Counted from the first letter of the stretch, positions 1 to 6,976 are shown. The stretch: DNA of 8,525 nt from an uncultured Alphaproteobacteria bacterium (GCA_937128575.1 CAKZMN010000081.1:1-8525); one strand, 5' to 3'. Numbers and translations: made by a program. The notes: generated by a model from the sequence alone, not told the origin.

Positions 1-204
1 ATTTTCGCCGAAGGGTATCAGACAGCGCCCAAAGGTGCGAAGGCGGCGGATAATTTATTGAAGCTTGGTATGTCGCTCTCTGCGATTGGTAACAACACCG
101 ATGCGTGCGTGGCATTGCTTCAGCTTAAGCAAGATTTCTCTACCGGTTCGGACGCGGTGCTTCGCCGCGCAAGTCAGGAAATGACCAGACTTAACTGTCC
201 GTAA
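1..204 (+). CDS. cpoB: Tol-Pal cell division coordinator CpoB (YbgF), C-terminal fragment
   Basis: This is the 3' end of a gene that enters the window already open in frame 1 and stops at TAA 202-204, leaving 67 residues. They read as the last TPR-like helices of alphaproteobacterial CpoB/YbgF: a PKGAKAADNLLKLGMSL stretch, then a helix with DACVALLQL, and a final RRASQEMTRLNCP end. Family members commonly finish with a Leu-x-Cys tail of this kind. CpoB is a periplasmic protein that links the Tol-Pal envelope-constriction machine to peptidoglycan synthesis during division. The signal peptide, coiled coil and earlier repeats lie outside the window. The position directly upstream of tilS and ftsH matches the usual tol-pal-cpoB-tilS-ftsH order, which supports the call strongly despite the short fragment. 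No terminator is visible after it, so read-through into tilS is possible. Confidence 0.85.
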   Translation: MFAEGYQTAPKGAKAADNLLKLGMSLSAIGNNTDACVALLQLKQDFSTGSDAVLRRASQEMTRLNCP

Positions 205-334
205 GCTCTTTGCCATTTCACCCCTGACATCGTTGTTTCGTCCCACGCGTAGTTTATGCTACGCTTCGTGGCTTTACGCCTTGTCAGCTGCCAAAATGGC
301 TTTGACTTTGTTGTTCTTAAGAATTGTTTTAATA

Positions 335-339
335 GAGGA
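335..339 (+). promoter_or_regulatory. Shine-Dalgarno that sets the tilS start
   Basis: GAGGA lies six bases before the GTG at 346. The longer in-frame ATG at 256 has no purine-rich site in front of it and would add 30 residues unlike any TilS N-terminus. This site therefore decides for GTG as the start. Confidence 0.7.
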
Positions 340-345
340 TTATTT

Positions 346-1341
346 GTGAGCGAGCATCTTACAGTTGATGATTTTGATGCCTTGATGGCGGGCGCGGTTG
401 GCGGCGACGTTGAGGGGCAGAGCGCGGTTGCGGTTGGCGTTTCTGGTGGGCCGGATTCCATGGCGCTGCTTAAGCTTATGAGCGACTCTATCGAAGGTGT
501 GGCGCTACATGCGCTGATTATTGATCACGGGTTGCGTGATGATTCCGCGGAAGAGGCGCAGCAGGTGTTGGAGCGCATTGAAGGGTGGAATAATGTCCAG
601 GTGCATATTTTAACACTTGAAGAAACGCCGGAGCGCCGCATTCAAGAAGAGGCGCGCCGTAGCCGTTATGAGGTTATGGCCGCGCATTGCGCCGCGCATA
701 ACATTCAATATTTATTTTTGGGTCATCATATGGATGATCAGGCCGAGACGTTTTTATTCCGCCTGTCCAAGGGTAGTGGTTTGGATGGCTTGGCGGGGAT
801 GCGCGCGCTTCAGGCGCATAGCACGGGGCTTATTTTGGTGCGTCCGCTGCTCGAGGTTTCCAAGGATCAGTTGGTGGCGACATGTGCGGAGCATAATATT
901 TTTTATGTGGAAGACCCATCGAACAGCCAGTCGAAATATGCGCGCGGTCGTTTGCGCGCCGCCAGCGATATTTTGGAGCAAGAAGGCCTGACGTCGAAAC
1001 GATTGGCGGTGACGGCGCGGCGCATGGCTCGGGCCCGCGCCGCCCTTGAGCGATTGGCTGAAAATGCGATAAATAAGATTTTACTTGAAAAACATACGGA
1101 TCGTATCGTATTAAGGCTAAGTGATTTGAGGTTTGAGCTTGATGAGATTGGGCTTCGGGTGGTTTTGGGCGCTATAAAAATGCTGTCTATGGATAGTGAA
1201 TATGCCCCGCGCATGGAAAAAATAGAGCATCTATTTTATGATTTAATGGCGCCTGATGCATTCAGAAAACGCACCCTTGGTGGTTTGGTTTTTGAACGCG
1301 ATGACAAAAATGACCAGATCATTATCTGCAAAGAAGACTGA
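346..1341 (+). CDS. tilS: tRNA(Ile)-lysidine synthase TilS
   Basis: TilS is a cytoplasmic ATP-dependent enzyme that joins lysine to C34 of the CAU-anticodon tRNA-Ile2, making it read AUA and accept isoleucine. From the GTG start the protein is 331 residues. The N-type PP-loop motif SGGPDS is at 33-38, the IIDHGLR strand at 58-64, and the GHHMDDQAET block with the following Gly-rich helix at about 126-152. RPLL is at 166-169 and DPSN followed by RGRLR at 190-204, all family signatures. A linker and one C-terminal domain follow, ending in RKRTLGGLVFERDD at 307-320. E. coli TilS has about 430 residues with a second C-terminal domain; this protein stops where the first one ends, so it looks like the short form. 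The gap to cpoB is 141 bases and to ftsH 98 bases, with no clear terminator, so co-transcription is possible. Confidence 0.93.
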   Translation: MSEHLTVDDFDALMAGAVGGDVEGQSAVAVGVSGGPDSMALLKLMSDSIEGVALHALIIDHGLRDDSAEEAQQVLERIEGWNNVQVHILTLEETPERRIQEEARRSRYEVMAAHCAAHNIQYLFLGHHMDDQAETFLFRLSKGSGLDGLAGMRALQAHSTGLILVRPLLEVSKDQLVATCAEHNIFYVEDPSNSQSKYARGRLRAASDILEQEGLTSKRLAVTARRMARARAALERLAENAINKILLEKHTDRIVLRLSDLRFELDEIGLRVVLGAIKMLSMDSEYAPRMEKIEHLFYDLMAPDAFRKRTLGGLVFERDDKNDQIIICKED

Positions 1342-1422
1342 TTATTAAAGAGTCTGGATCTTTGTAATTAAAGGTATAAATAATTGCAGGCAGGTATTAG
1401 ACTGCGAAGCATAGATTTTTAA

Positions 1423-1428
1423 AGAAGG
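1423..1428 (+). promoter_or_regulatory. Ribosome binding site of ftsH
   Basis: AGAAGG is centred in the leader before the ATG at 1440, with 11 bases between, which is slightly long but usable. The 98-base leader after tilS also contains TATAAA at 1375-1380, which could be a -10 box, but no convincing -35 precedes it. Confidence 0.5.
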
Positions 1429-1439
1429 TTCGTTATTCG

Positions 1440-3407
1440 ATGAATACATTTGGACGCAATTTGATTTTTTGGGTGGCTATTGGTTTGCTGCTTATGTTCC
1501 TGTTCAATATTTTCCAAGGCGCGCAGCAGGGTATTACCGGCGCGGAAGGCGAGGTTGCGTATAGTGATTTCATGGCCGATGCGCAGGCGGGTCGTGTATC
1601 GAATTTGACGATTAAAGGTGACAAGGTTTCGGGTAATTTTGCGAGCTCTGGCGAAGAGTTTTCGACGATGGTGCCGCCGAATGAAAATATTGTCGATCGT
1701 TTGCAGGGCACGGGCGTTCAGATTTCTGTGAAGGAGCCCGATGGTGGCGGCGTTACGATTATCGATGTGTTGTTTAATTTCCTTCCGATTATTTTATTGA
1801 TTGGTTTTTGGTTCCTGATGTTCCGCCAGATGGGCGGCAAGGGCGGCGGCGGCGCGATGGGCTTTGGTAAGTCCAAGGCGAAGCTGCTCACCGAACAGCA
1901 AGGGCGCGTGACGTTTGATGATGTTGCGGGCATTGAAGAAGCCAAGCAGGAATTGGAAGAGATTGTTGAGTTTTTGAAAGACCCCGGCAAGTTCCAACGC
2001 TTGGGCGGTAAAATTCCAAGAGGCGCGCTTCTTATTGGTTCACCAGGTACGGGTAAAACATTGATTGCGCGCGCCGTTGCCGGTGAAGCGCAAGTGCCGT
2101 TCTTTACGATTTCTGGTTCTGACTTTGTTGAAATGTTTGTTGGTGTGGGCGCGAGCCGCGTGCGCGACATGTTTGAACAGGGCAAGAAAAATGCACCATG
2201 CATTATTTTTATTGATGAGATTGATGCGGTTGGTCGCCATCGCGGCGCCGGATATGGCGGCGGTAATGATGAGCGCGAGCAGACGTTGAACCAGTTATTG
2301 GTTGAGATGGATGGCTTTGAAGATAATGAAGGCGTGATTATTTTGGCGGCGACGAACCGTCCGGATGTTCTTGATCCTGCGCTTTTGCGCCCGGGTCGAT
2401 TTGACCGCCAAATTGCTGTGCCTTTGCCGGATGTGAATGGCCGCGAGAAAATTTTGAAAGTGCATATGAAGAAAGTGCCGCTGGCGAATAATGTTGATCC
2501 ATCAGTGATTGCGCGCGGCACGCCCGGATTTTCTGGCGCGGAGCTTGCTAACCTTGTGAATGAAGCCGCGTTAATGGCGGCGCGTTTTAACAAGCGCGTT
2601 GTCTCTATGGCAGATCTGGAAGAGGCCAAGGATAAGGTCATGATGGGCGCGGAGCGTCGATCAATGGCGATGAATGATGAAGAGAAAAAGCTGACGGCTT
2701 ATCATGAGGCGGGGCACGCGATTGTTGCCCTGAACGAGCCGCAATCAGACCCCATTCACAAGGCAACGATTGTACCGCGCGCGCAGGCGCTGGGTATGGT
2801 TATGCGTCTTCCCGAAGGTGACCGCTATACGACGCCGCTGGCGAAATTAAAGGCGAACTTGTCGGTTGCTATGGGCGGGCGCGTTGCGGAAGAAATTATC
2901 TTCGGTGAAGATATGGTGACGACCGGCGCCTCTGGCGATATTAAGCAGGCGACATCGATGGCGACCAAGATGGTTACCGAATGGGGCATGAGCGATGAGG
3001 TTGGCATGGTTGATTATGGCGAAGCGCAACCGGGATATCAGCCCAAGCGCATTTCAACAACCACATCAAACAGCATCGAAAAAGAAGTACGTAAGCTTAT
3101 TGATGAGGGCTATAAGAAGGCCAAGCAAATTTTGACGGATCAGAATAAAGATCTGCATAAATTGGCGAAGGCTTTGCTTGAATATGAGAGCCTGTCTGGT
3201 GATGACATTAAAGATTTGCTGGCGGGTAAGAAGCTGGCGCGTGATATCGAAGATGAAACGGCGGGCAGTGACGCGCCAAGATCATCTATACCGGTAAGTG
3301 CGAAGCCGCCAAAGGCCGCTGCAGCAGCCAAGACGGCGAAGCCAAAAGCGAAAGCAAAGCCAAAGGCTAAAGCGAAATCCGATAAAAATGAAACGCCGAA
3401 GGATTAA
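1440..3407 (+). CDS. ftsH: ATP-dependent zinc metalloprotease FtsH
   Basis: FtsH is a hexameric inner-membrane AAA+ protease that extracts and degrades misfolded membrane proteins and short-lived regulators. In this 655-residue protein the first membrane segment is at about 7-25. A periplasmic domain follows to about 105, and the second membrane segment is at about 108-128. The AAA+ module carries Walker A GSPGTGKT (200-207), the pore motif FVGVG (233-237), Walker B IIFIDE (255-260) and the second region of homology ending RPGRFDR (317-323), with its arginine fingers. The protease domain has the zinc site HEAGH (422-426) and the third ligand in ASGDIKQAT (Asp500). Walker A has Ser where most FtsH have Pro. 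The tail from about 603 is disordered-looking, and 622-646 is almost only Lys, Ala and Pro. The ATG at 1440 gives the expected short N-terminus. It follows tilS as in many alphaproteobacteria, but glmM is displaced downstream. Confidence 0.98.
   Translation: MNTFGRNLIFWVAIGLLLMFLFNIFQGAQQGITGAEGEVAYSDFMADAQAGRVSNLTIKGDKVSGNFASSGEEFSTMVPPNENIVDRLQGTGVQISVKEPDGGGVTIIDVLFNFLPIILLIGFWFLMFRQMGGKGGGGAMGFGKSKAKLLTEQQGRVTFDDVAGIEEAKQELEEIVEFLKDPGKFQRLGGKIPRGALLIGSPGTGKTLIARAVAGEAQVPFFTISGSDFVEMFVGVGASRVRDMFEQGKKNAPCIIFIDEIDAVGRHRGAGYGGGNDEREQTLNQLLVEMDGFEDNEGVIILAATNRPDVLDPALLRPGRFDRQIAVPLPDVNGREKILKVHMKKVPLANNVDPSVIARGTPGFSGAELANLVNEAALMAARFNKRVVSMADLEEAKDKVMMGAERRSMAMNDEEKKLTAYHEAGHAIVALNEPQSDPIHKATIVPRAQALGMVMRLPEGDRYTTPLAKLKANLSVAMGGRVAEEIIFGEDMVTTGASGDIKQATSMATKMVTEWGMSDEVGMVDYGEAQPGYQPKRISTTTSNSIEKEVRKLIDEGYKKAKQILTDQNKDLHKLAKALLEYESLSGDDIKDLLAGKKLARDIEDETAGSDAPRSSIPVSAKPPKAAAAAKTAKPKAKAKPKAKAKSDKNETPKD
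3339..3377 (+). repeat. Lys-Ala/Lys-Pro codon repeat in the ftsH 3' end
   Basis: Codons 634-646 of ftsH alternate Lys with Ala or Pro (AAR-GCN/CCN). At the base level this is an imperfect AAAGCN hexamer tandem. The third positions differ between units (GCG, GCA, GCC, GCT), so this is not a fresh slippage product and the amino-acid pattern appears maintained. Confidence 0.6.
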
Positions 3408-3468
3408 GCGACTTCCCTATAATATAATCCGCTGTTATCGCTTTGTGGCAATTAAATTGTCATAAGCG

Positions 3469-3498
3469 TTGACGGCGCAATTCTTCTTCTGCCATAGT
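3469..3498 (+). promoter_or_regulatory. Candidate promoter of the metallophosphoesterase gene
   Basis: TTGACG (3469-3474) resembles a -35 box in five of six positions. CATAGT (3493-3498) matches a -10 box in four of six, with an 18-base spacer. Transcription would begin near 3505, about 25 bases before the ATG at 3530. This would give the gene its own promoter instead of relying on read-through from ftsH. The call rests on motif match only. Confidence 0.3.
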
Positions 3499-3529
3499 CT
3501 CTTTCGAATTCAAAACGGTTTAGGGTTGT

Positions 3530-4423
3530 ATGGCTGAGTATAATATTTCACGGCGCAAATTTTTGCGTATGACGGGCGCTTTTTCTGGCGCTGCTGCGTT
3601 AACGGGCGGGGTTTACGCCTATCACATTGAACCGTCAATGACGGTTGTTCGTCATCACATTCTTCAAACACCAAAATGGCCTGCGCATTATGCGCCGATG
3701 AATATTACGATTGCATCCGATTTTCATGCAGGATGCCCGTCGGTTGACCTTGCGCGTCTGAAGGCCGAGGTTGTTACGATTAATGCGCAGGGCGGCGACG
3801 CTGTTTGTTTGCTGGGTGATTTTATGAACAGCGTGCATAGCAATAATTACTATAATGGTGGGACATGTATGCCCGATGAAATTGCGGGCGTGATGTCTGA
3901 TATAACCGCGCCGACCTTTGCGGTTTTGGGTAACCACGATTGGAAGGAAGGGCGCGGGGGCGCGCTGACTGGTGCGCTGAATGATAAGGGGATTATTGTT
4001 TTAGAAAACACCTCCGCCCAGTTTGAGCATGAGGGGCAGGGGCTTTGGCTTAATGGCTTGGCGGATGAAACAACGCGATTGCCGGATTATCAGAAAAGTT
4101 TATCGGATGTGTTTAATGACGATCCGCTTATTTGTTTGGCGCATGACCCGACATCGTTTTGGCGCATTGATGATCGCGCGCTTGTGACGCTGAGTGGTCA
4201 TACGCATGGCGGGCAGGTAGCGGTTTTGGGTACGCCGCTTTGGAGGCCGAGTGATTACAGGGCACCGAGCGCGTATAATCGTGGTTACGTGCATGAAGCG
4301 GGCAAGGATTTATTTGTCACAAGCGGGATTGGCACCAGTAAAATACCGCTGCGTTTTGGGGTTCGTCCGGAAATTGTGAACTTAACGATTGAGCATGCGT
4401 TAAATGCGCCGCGCTTTATCTGA
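3530..4423 (+). CDS. Tat-signal calcineurin-like metallophosphoesterase (YkuE/YaeI type)
   Basis: This 297-residue protein carries the full metal-site set of calcineurin-like phosphoesterases: DFH (Asp64, His66), GD (Asp97), GNHD (134-137), a His in AHDP (His205) and GHTHGG (223-228, His224 and His226). These bind two metal ions and hydrolyse phosphomono- or diesters. The N-terminus has a twin-arginine signal, SRRKFLRM at 7-14, followed by a weakly hydrophobic Ala/Gly-rich stretch to about 30, with a plausible cleavage after VYA (28-30). It should therefore be folded in the cytoplasm and then exported or membrane-anchored. The arrangement fits the YkuE/YaeI group, some of whose relatives act on lipid-linked phosphates, but the substrate cannot be read from sequence. 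The ATG at 3530 places the twin-arginine motif correctly, and TAGGG just before it is a weak ribosome site. It converges on the amidohydrolase gene with one base between stop codons. Confidence 0.88.
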   Translation: MAEYNISRRKFLRMTGAFSGAAALTGGVYAYHIEPSMTVVRHHILQTPKWPAHYAPMNITIASDFHAGCPSVDLARLKAEVVTINAQGGDAVCLLGDFMNSVHSNNYYNGGTCMPDEIAGVMSDITAPTFAVLGNHDWKEGRGGALTGALNDKGIIVLENTSAQFEHEGQGLWLNGLADETTRLPDYQKSLSDVFNDDPLICLAHDPTSFWRIDDRALVTLSGHTHGGQVAVLGTPLWRPSDYRAPSAYNRGYVHEAGKDLFVTSGIGTSKIPLRFGVRPEIVNLTIEHALNAPRFI

Positions 4424-4424
4424 T

Positions 4425-5327
4425 TTATTCGGCGTAAGTAGGATCAAATAACGACTTATCTTTTTGATCAAGTAGGCTTTGAATTAGCGCCTCTAAAATT
4501 TTAGCTATGTCTTTTGCCTTTTTGGGTGTGCGGAGTAGATCGTTTCTGACCTCTAGCCCTGTATAAAGCGCGCCATATTTTTCAATCTGAATCGATGAAT
4601 ATTGTTTATGCGGCGGATAATCATCCATGCGGTAGGGCGCGTGGGAGACGAATTTTAGTTTCTTGTCTTTGCATAGAGCTCTCAGCTCTTCCGCGACTAT
4701 GGGCTCTAGCGGGTTGTTATCAAAGGCGAGGCTGCCGATTTGAACTTTTCTGACCTTGTGCCGCCATACGGGGGTAAAGCTGTGGAGGTCTAGAAATAAG
4801 ACATATCCGAATTTTTCTTTTTTGGCCTTTATCAAATCTTTTAGTGCGTTGTGATAGGGCATGAAAACTTGATCGATGCGTTCTTGTTTTTGCGCCTTGG
4901 TGAGCAGGGTGTTGCCCGCCACGATGTTTCCGGTTTCCTCCGATTGTTGTGACATGCTGTCTTCGGGGGCGCGGTTTAAATCCGTCACCAGGCGTGAATA
5001 ATTACTAGATAGGTAATTACATTTGTTGGTCGCTGTGACCTCTCCACCTTGGAGGGCGGCGAATAATCTTTGCATGCCCCAATCGCAGGCTTCGTGACGT
5101 TTAAAGGGGCTGAGGGGTTTGAAGGCGGAGCGATGAACGCCGAGCGGGCGGTTGCCCATATACAGGCTTTCGGGCACGTAATAGGCGTTGTGGGGGCCTG
5201 CCAGAATTAGGGGGGAGTCAGCCTCGATTAATGTATAGGGCTCCGGATCGCTTGCACTGAGAAGCGGTCCTTGCGTGTTGTTTGTTGGTTTCTTTGGAGG
5301 CATTGATGAGACTTTGAGCAGATACAT
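4425..5327 (-). CDS. N-formylglutamate amidohydrolase family protein
   Basis: This 300-residue zinc-hydrolase-like protein matches the FGase family, in the predicted group distinct from classical HutG. Motifs in order are ILAGPHNAYYVPE (41-53, His46), RHEACDWG (77-84), NYSRLVTDLNRAPED (109-123), PYHNAL (157-162), LDLHSFTPVW (179-188, His182) and GLEVRNDLL (257-265, Glu259 and Arg261). The founding reaction is hydrolysis of N-formyl-glutamate to glutamate and formate in histidine breakdown. No hut gene is nearby, so the true substrate is open. No signal peptide is evident, so it is probably cytoplasmic. It is the only minus-strand gene here and is AT-richer and Lys-richer than its flanks, which hints at separate acquisition. 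The start is uncertain: neither the ATG at 5327 nor Met9 (ATG at 5303) has a clear Shine-Dalgarno, and residues 1-30 are poorly conserved. Confidence 0.85.
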   Translation of the reverse strand: MYLLKVSSMPPKKPTNNTQGPLLSASDPEPYTLIEADSPLILAGPHNAYYVPESLYMGNRPLGVHRSAFKPLSPFKRHEACDWGMQRLFAALQGGEVTATNKCNYLSSNYSRLVTDLNRAPEDSMSQQSEETGNIVAGNTLLTKAQKQERIDQVFMPYHNALKDLIKAKKEKFGYVLFLDLHSFTPVWRHKVRKVQIGSLAFDNNPLEPIVAEELRALCKDKKLKFVSHAPYRMDDYPPHKQYSSIQIEKYGALYTGLEVRNDLLRTPKKAKDIAKILEALIQSLLDQKDKSLFDPTYAE

Positions 5328-5339
5328 AATTTAAGTATG

Positions 5340-5369
5340 ATTCTAACGGGAGTTGAGGGAGGAAGTAAA
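5340..5369 (-). promoter_or_regulatory. Possible promoter of the amidohydrolase gene
   Basis: On the minus strand, TTTACT (5369-5364, four of six -35 matches) and TAGAAT (5345-5340, five of six -10 matches) are 18 bases apart. Transcription from here would begin a few bases before the ATG at 5327, making that start nearly leaderless. It would leave about 30 bases before the alternative ATG at 5303. This is weak evidence in favour of the shorter protein. Confidence 0.22.
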
Positions 5370-5456
5370 GGCGGGGCGTGTAATCGTTAAATGTTTTCCC
5401 TAATGAATTGTTACTTTTGGATACAAAATGTGTGCCCATATTTCTGGGTAAGGGGT

Positions 5457-5462
5457 TATATT
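5457..5462 (+). promoter_or_regulatory. Possible -10 element upstream of glmM
   Basis: TATATT matches the -10 consensus in five of six positions and sits about 30 bases before the glmM start. No good -35 lies 16-18 bases upstream. The 163-base gap between two divergent genes must contain at least one promoter for glmM, because the amidohydrolase gene points the other way. This is the best candidate I see. Confidence 0.28.
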
Positions 5463-5490
5463 GTAGAAGTAGGTTTATCCAGCAACGAAT

Positions 5491-6876
5491 ATGAATGAGA
5501 TTATGAAGCGCAAATATTTTGGTACTGATGGCATAAGAGGCAAGGCGAATGTCGCCCCGATGACGGCGGATGTGGCGCTGAAGGTTGCGATGGCGGCGGC
5601 GAGTGTTTTGCGCGCAAATCGTGACGGCGCGCAGATGGACCGCGTGATTATCGGTAAAGATCCGCGCCTGTCTGGTTATATGTTTGAAGAGGCGATGTGC
5701 GCCGGATTTGTTGCCACGGGCATGGATGTGTTTTTAACTGGTCCAATTCCAACGCCGGGCATTTCATTTTTAACGCGCAGCTTGCGATGTGATGCGGGGG
5801 TTATGATTTCCGCCAGTCACAATCCGTTTTTTGATAACGGCATTAAATTGTTTGGCTCGGACGGGTTTAAGCTGGCCGATGACATTGAGCTGAAGATCGA
5901 AGCGAAGATGGATCAGGATTTAAGTGCGGAGCTGGCCGATCCGACGCATCTTGGTAAAGCCAAGCGCATTGATGATGCGCTGGGGCGTTACGGCGAATAC
6001 ATCAAGGGTAGTTTCCCCAAGCGAAAAAGTTTTGCAGGTTTGAAGGTTGTGATTGATTGCGCGCATGGCGCGGCTTACAAAATTGCGCCGCAAGTTTTGT
6101 GGGAGCTGGAATGTGAAGTGATTGCGATTGGTGTTGATCCCAATGGGCGAAACATTAATGACGGATATGGCGCAACCGCGCCGCAGAATTTGCAAAAGGC
6201 GGTTCTTGAGCATGGAGCGGATATTGGTATCGCGCTGGACGGCGATGCAGACCGCCTGATCGTGGTGGATGAAAAGGGCGAGATTGTTGATGGCGACCAG
6301 ATTATGGCGGCGCTGGCGCTGGCAATGCATGATGCGGGGACACTGCGGGGCGGCGGATTGGTGGCCACCGTGATGTCGAATTTAGGGCTAGAGCGTTTGA
6401 TGACGGAAAAGGGATTGAACCTTGTGCGTTCGCAGGTTGGTGATCGTTACGTGGTCGAGGAAATGCGCGCAGGCGGATATAATATTGGCGGGGAGCAATC
6501 GGGGCATGTTGTGCTGTCTGATTATAGCCGCACGGGTGATGGCTTGTTGGCTGCGCTTCAGGTTTTGTCATTGATGAAGGAGCAGGGTAAGCCCGCGAGC
6601 GAGGCGCTGCATCTATTTACGCCTGTGCCGCAATTATTGCGTAATGTACGATTTGATCCAAGAGGCGCGAAGGCCAAGCCGTTGGATGATGCGGGCGTTC
6701 AGGACGCGATTGCGCAGGCCGAGCAGACATTGTCGAATGATGGACGCATTTTGGTGCGTGCATCCGGCACGGAGCCGGTTATTCGCGTGATGGCGGAGGG
6801 CGACGATTTGGGCGCGGTTGAAAAGGTGGTTGGTGACATTTGCAGCGTGATTGAAAAAACCGCTGGCGCGGCTTAA
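5491..6876 (+). CDS. glmM: Phosphoglucosamine mutase GlmM
   Basis: GlmM is a cytoplasmic enzyme that interconverts glucosamine-6-phosphate and glucosamine-1-phosphate, feeding UDP-GlcNAc synthesis for peptidoglycan and lipopolysaccharide. All four alpha-D-phosphohexomutase signatures are present in the 461 residues: [10 protein letters not shown] (8-17), the phosphoserine loop MISASHNP (105-112, active Ser109), the Mg loop DGDADR (250-255), and the sugar-binding GEQSGH (334-339). The C-terminal phosphate-binding loop RASGTEP is at 423-429. Length is normal for the family. The start is ambiguous: ATG 5491 and ATG 5503 (Met5) are in frame, neither has a strong ribosome site, and the family usually begins two to four residues before KYFGTDG, so Met5 (457 residues) may be the real start. 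It normally lies close to ftsH; here two convergent genes intervene, so it needs its own promoter. Confidence 0.97.
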   Translation: MNEIMKRKYFGTDGIRGKANVAPMTADVALKVAMAAASVLRANRDGAQMDRVIIGKDPRLSGYMFEEAMCAGFVATGMDVFLTGPIPTPGISFLTRSLRCDAGVMISASHNPFFDNGIKLFGSDGFKLADDIELKIEAKMDQDLSAELADPTHLGKAKRIDDALGRYGEYIKGSFPKRKSFAGLKVVIDCAHGAAYKIAPQVLWELECEVIAIGVDPNGRNINDGYGATAPQNLQKAVLEHGADIGIALDGDADRLIVVDEKGEIVDGDQIMAALALAMHDAGTLRGGGLVATVMSNLGLERLMTEKGLNLVRSQVGDRYVVEEMRAGGYNIGGEQSGHVVLSDYSRTGDGLLAALQVLSLMKEQGKPASEALHLFTPVPQLLRNVRFDPRGAKAKPLDDAGVQDAIAQAEQTLSNDGRILVRASGTEPVIRVMAEGDDLGAVEKVVGDICSVIEKTAGAA

Positions 6877-6890
6877 GCGCTCTATTAAAA

Positions 6891-6929
6891 TTACCGCATT
6901 TACCGCCTGATTTATTGACATTTTACCGC
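6891..6929 (+). repeat. Three direct copies of TTACCGC upstream of hisZ
   Basis: TTACCGC occurs at 6891-6897, 6900-6906 and 6923-6929, with start-to-start distances of 9 and 23 bases, all within the 100-base glmM-hisZ gap. Copies 2 and 3 flank a perfect TTGACA. The arrangement resembles binding sites for a regulator overlapping a promoter, but no regulator is identified. Confidence 0.5.
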
Positions 6930-6944
6930 GCGACCCGTAAGGAT
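6915..6944 (+). promoter_or_regulatory. Candidate promoter of hisZ (-35 TTGACA)
   Basis: TTGACA at 6915-6920 is a perfect -35 hexamer. Eighteen bases later AAGGAT (6939-6944) matches the -10 box in only three positions, so the -10 is poor. Transcription would begin near 6950 and leave about 25 bases before the GTG at 6977. The position in an intergenic gap makes it the likely entry point for hisZ and perhaps purA. Confidence 0.35.
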
Positions 6945-6963
6945 TTCCCCTTAGGAATTTAAC

Positions 6964-6970
6964 GGCGAGG
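6964..6970 (+). promoter_or_regulatory. Shine-Dalgarno that sets the hisZ start
   Basis: GGCGAGG ends six bases before the GTG at 6977 and supports that codon as the start. The resulting N-terminus is of the length expected for HisZ before the LLPSGFVDLLP segment. Confidence 0.6.
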
Positions 6971-6976
6971 GCCCTT

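Noticed and set aside
247..264. Hairpin GCGTAG-loop-CTACGC after cpoB
   Set aside because: The stem is only 6 bp with no following T-run, so it is not convincing as a terminator.
314..323. Perfect palindrome TTCTTAAGAA before tilS
   Set aside because: A 10-base palindrome is expected several times by chance in 8.5 kb, and nothing else supports an operator here.
256..345. Upstream ATG extending TilS by 30 residues
   Set aside because: There is no ribosome site before it, the added residues do not look like a TilS N-terminus, and GTG 346 has a well-spaced GAGGA.
1335..1355. AGACT/AGTCT inverted repeat at the tilS end
   Set aside because: A five-base stem with an 11-base AT loop and no U-tract is too weak for a terminator.
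1718..2641. Long open frame (307 codons) antisense to ftsH
   Set aside because: It mirrors a strongly conserved, codon-biased gene; its translation is Ser/Pro/Arg-rich with no recognisable domain, the usual pattern of a shadow frame.
3406..3443. AAGCGA/TCGCTT inverted repeat after ftsH as a terminator
   Set aside because: The stem is 6 bp with a 26-base AT-rich loop and only a short T run follows; too unstable to call.
4999..5020. Two direct copies of TAATTAC 15 bases apart
   Set aside because: They fall within coding sequence of the amidohydrolase, in the same codon phase (Asn/Tyr/Leu codons), so amino-acid content explains them.
5218..5439. 73-codon minus-strand frame overlapping the amidohydrolase start and the glmM upstream gap
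   Set aside because: It has no Shine-Dalgarno, no recognisable motif, and much of it is an alternative frame of the amidohydrolase 5' end.
6866..6880. GCGC...GCGC fold across the glmM stop codon
   Set aside because: The possible stem is only four base pairs and the following sequence is not U-rich.
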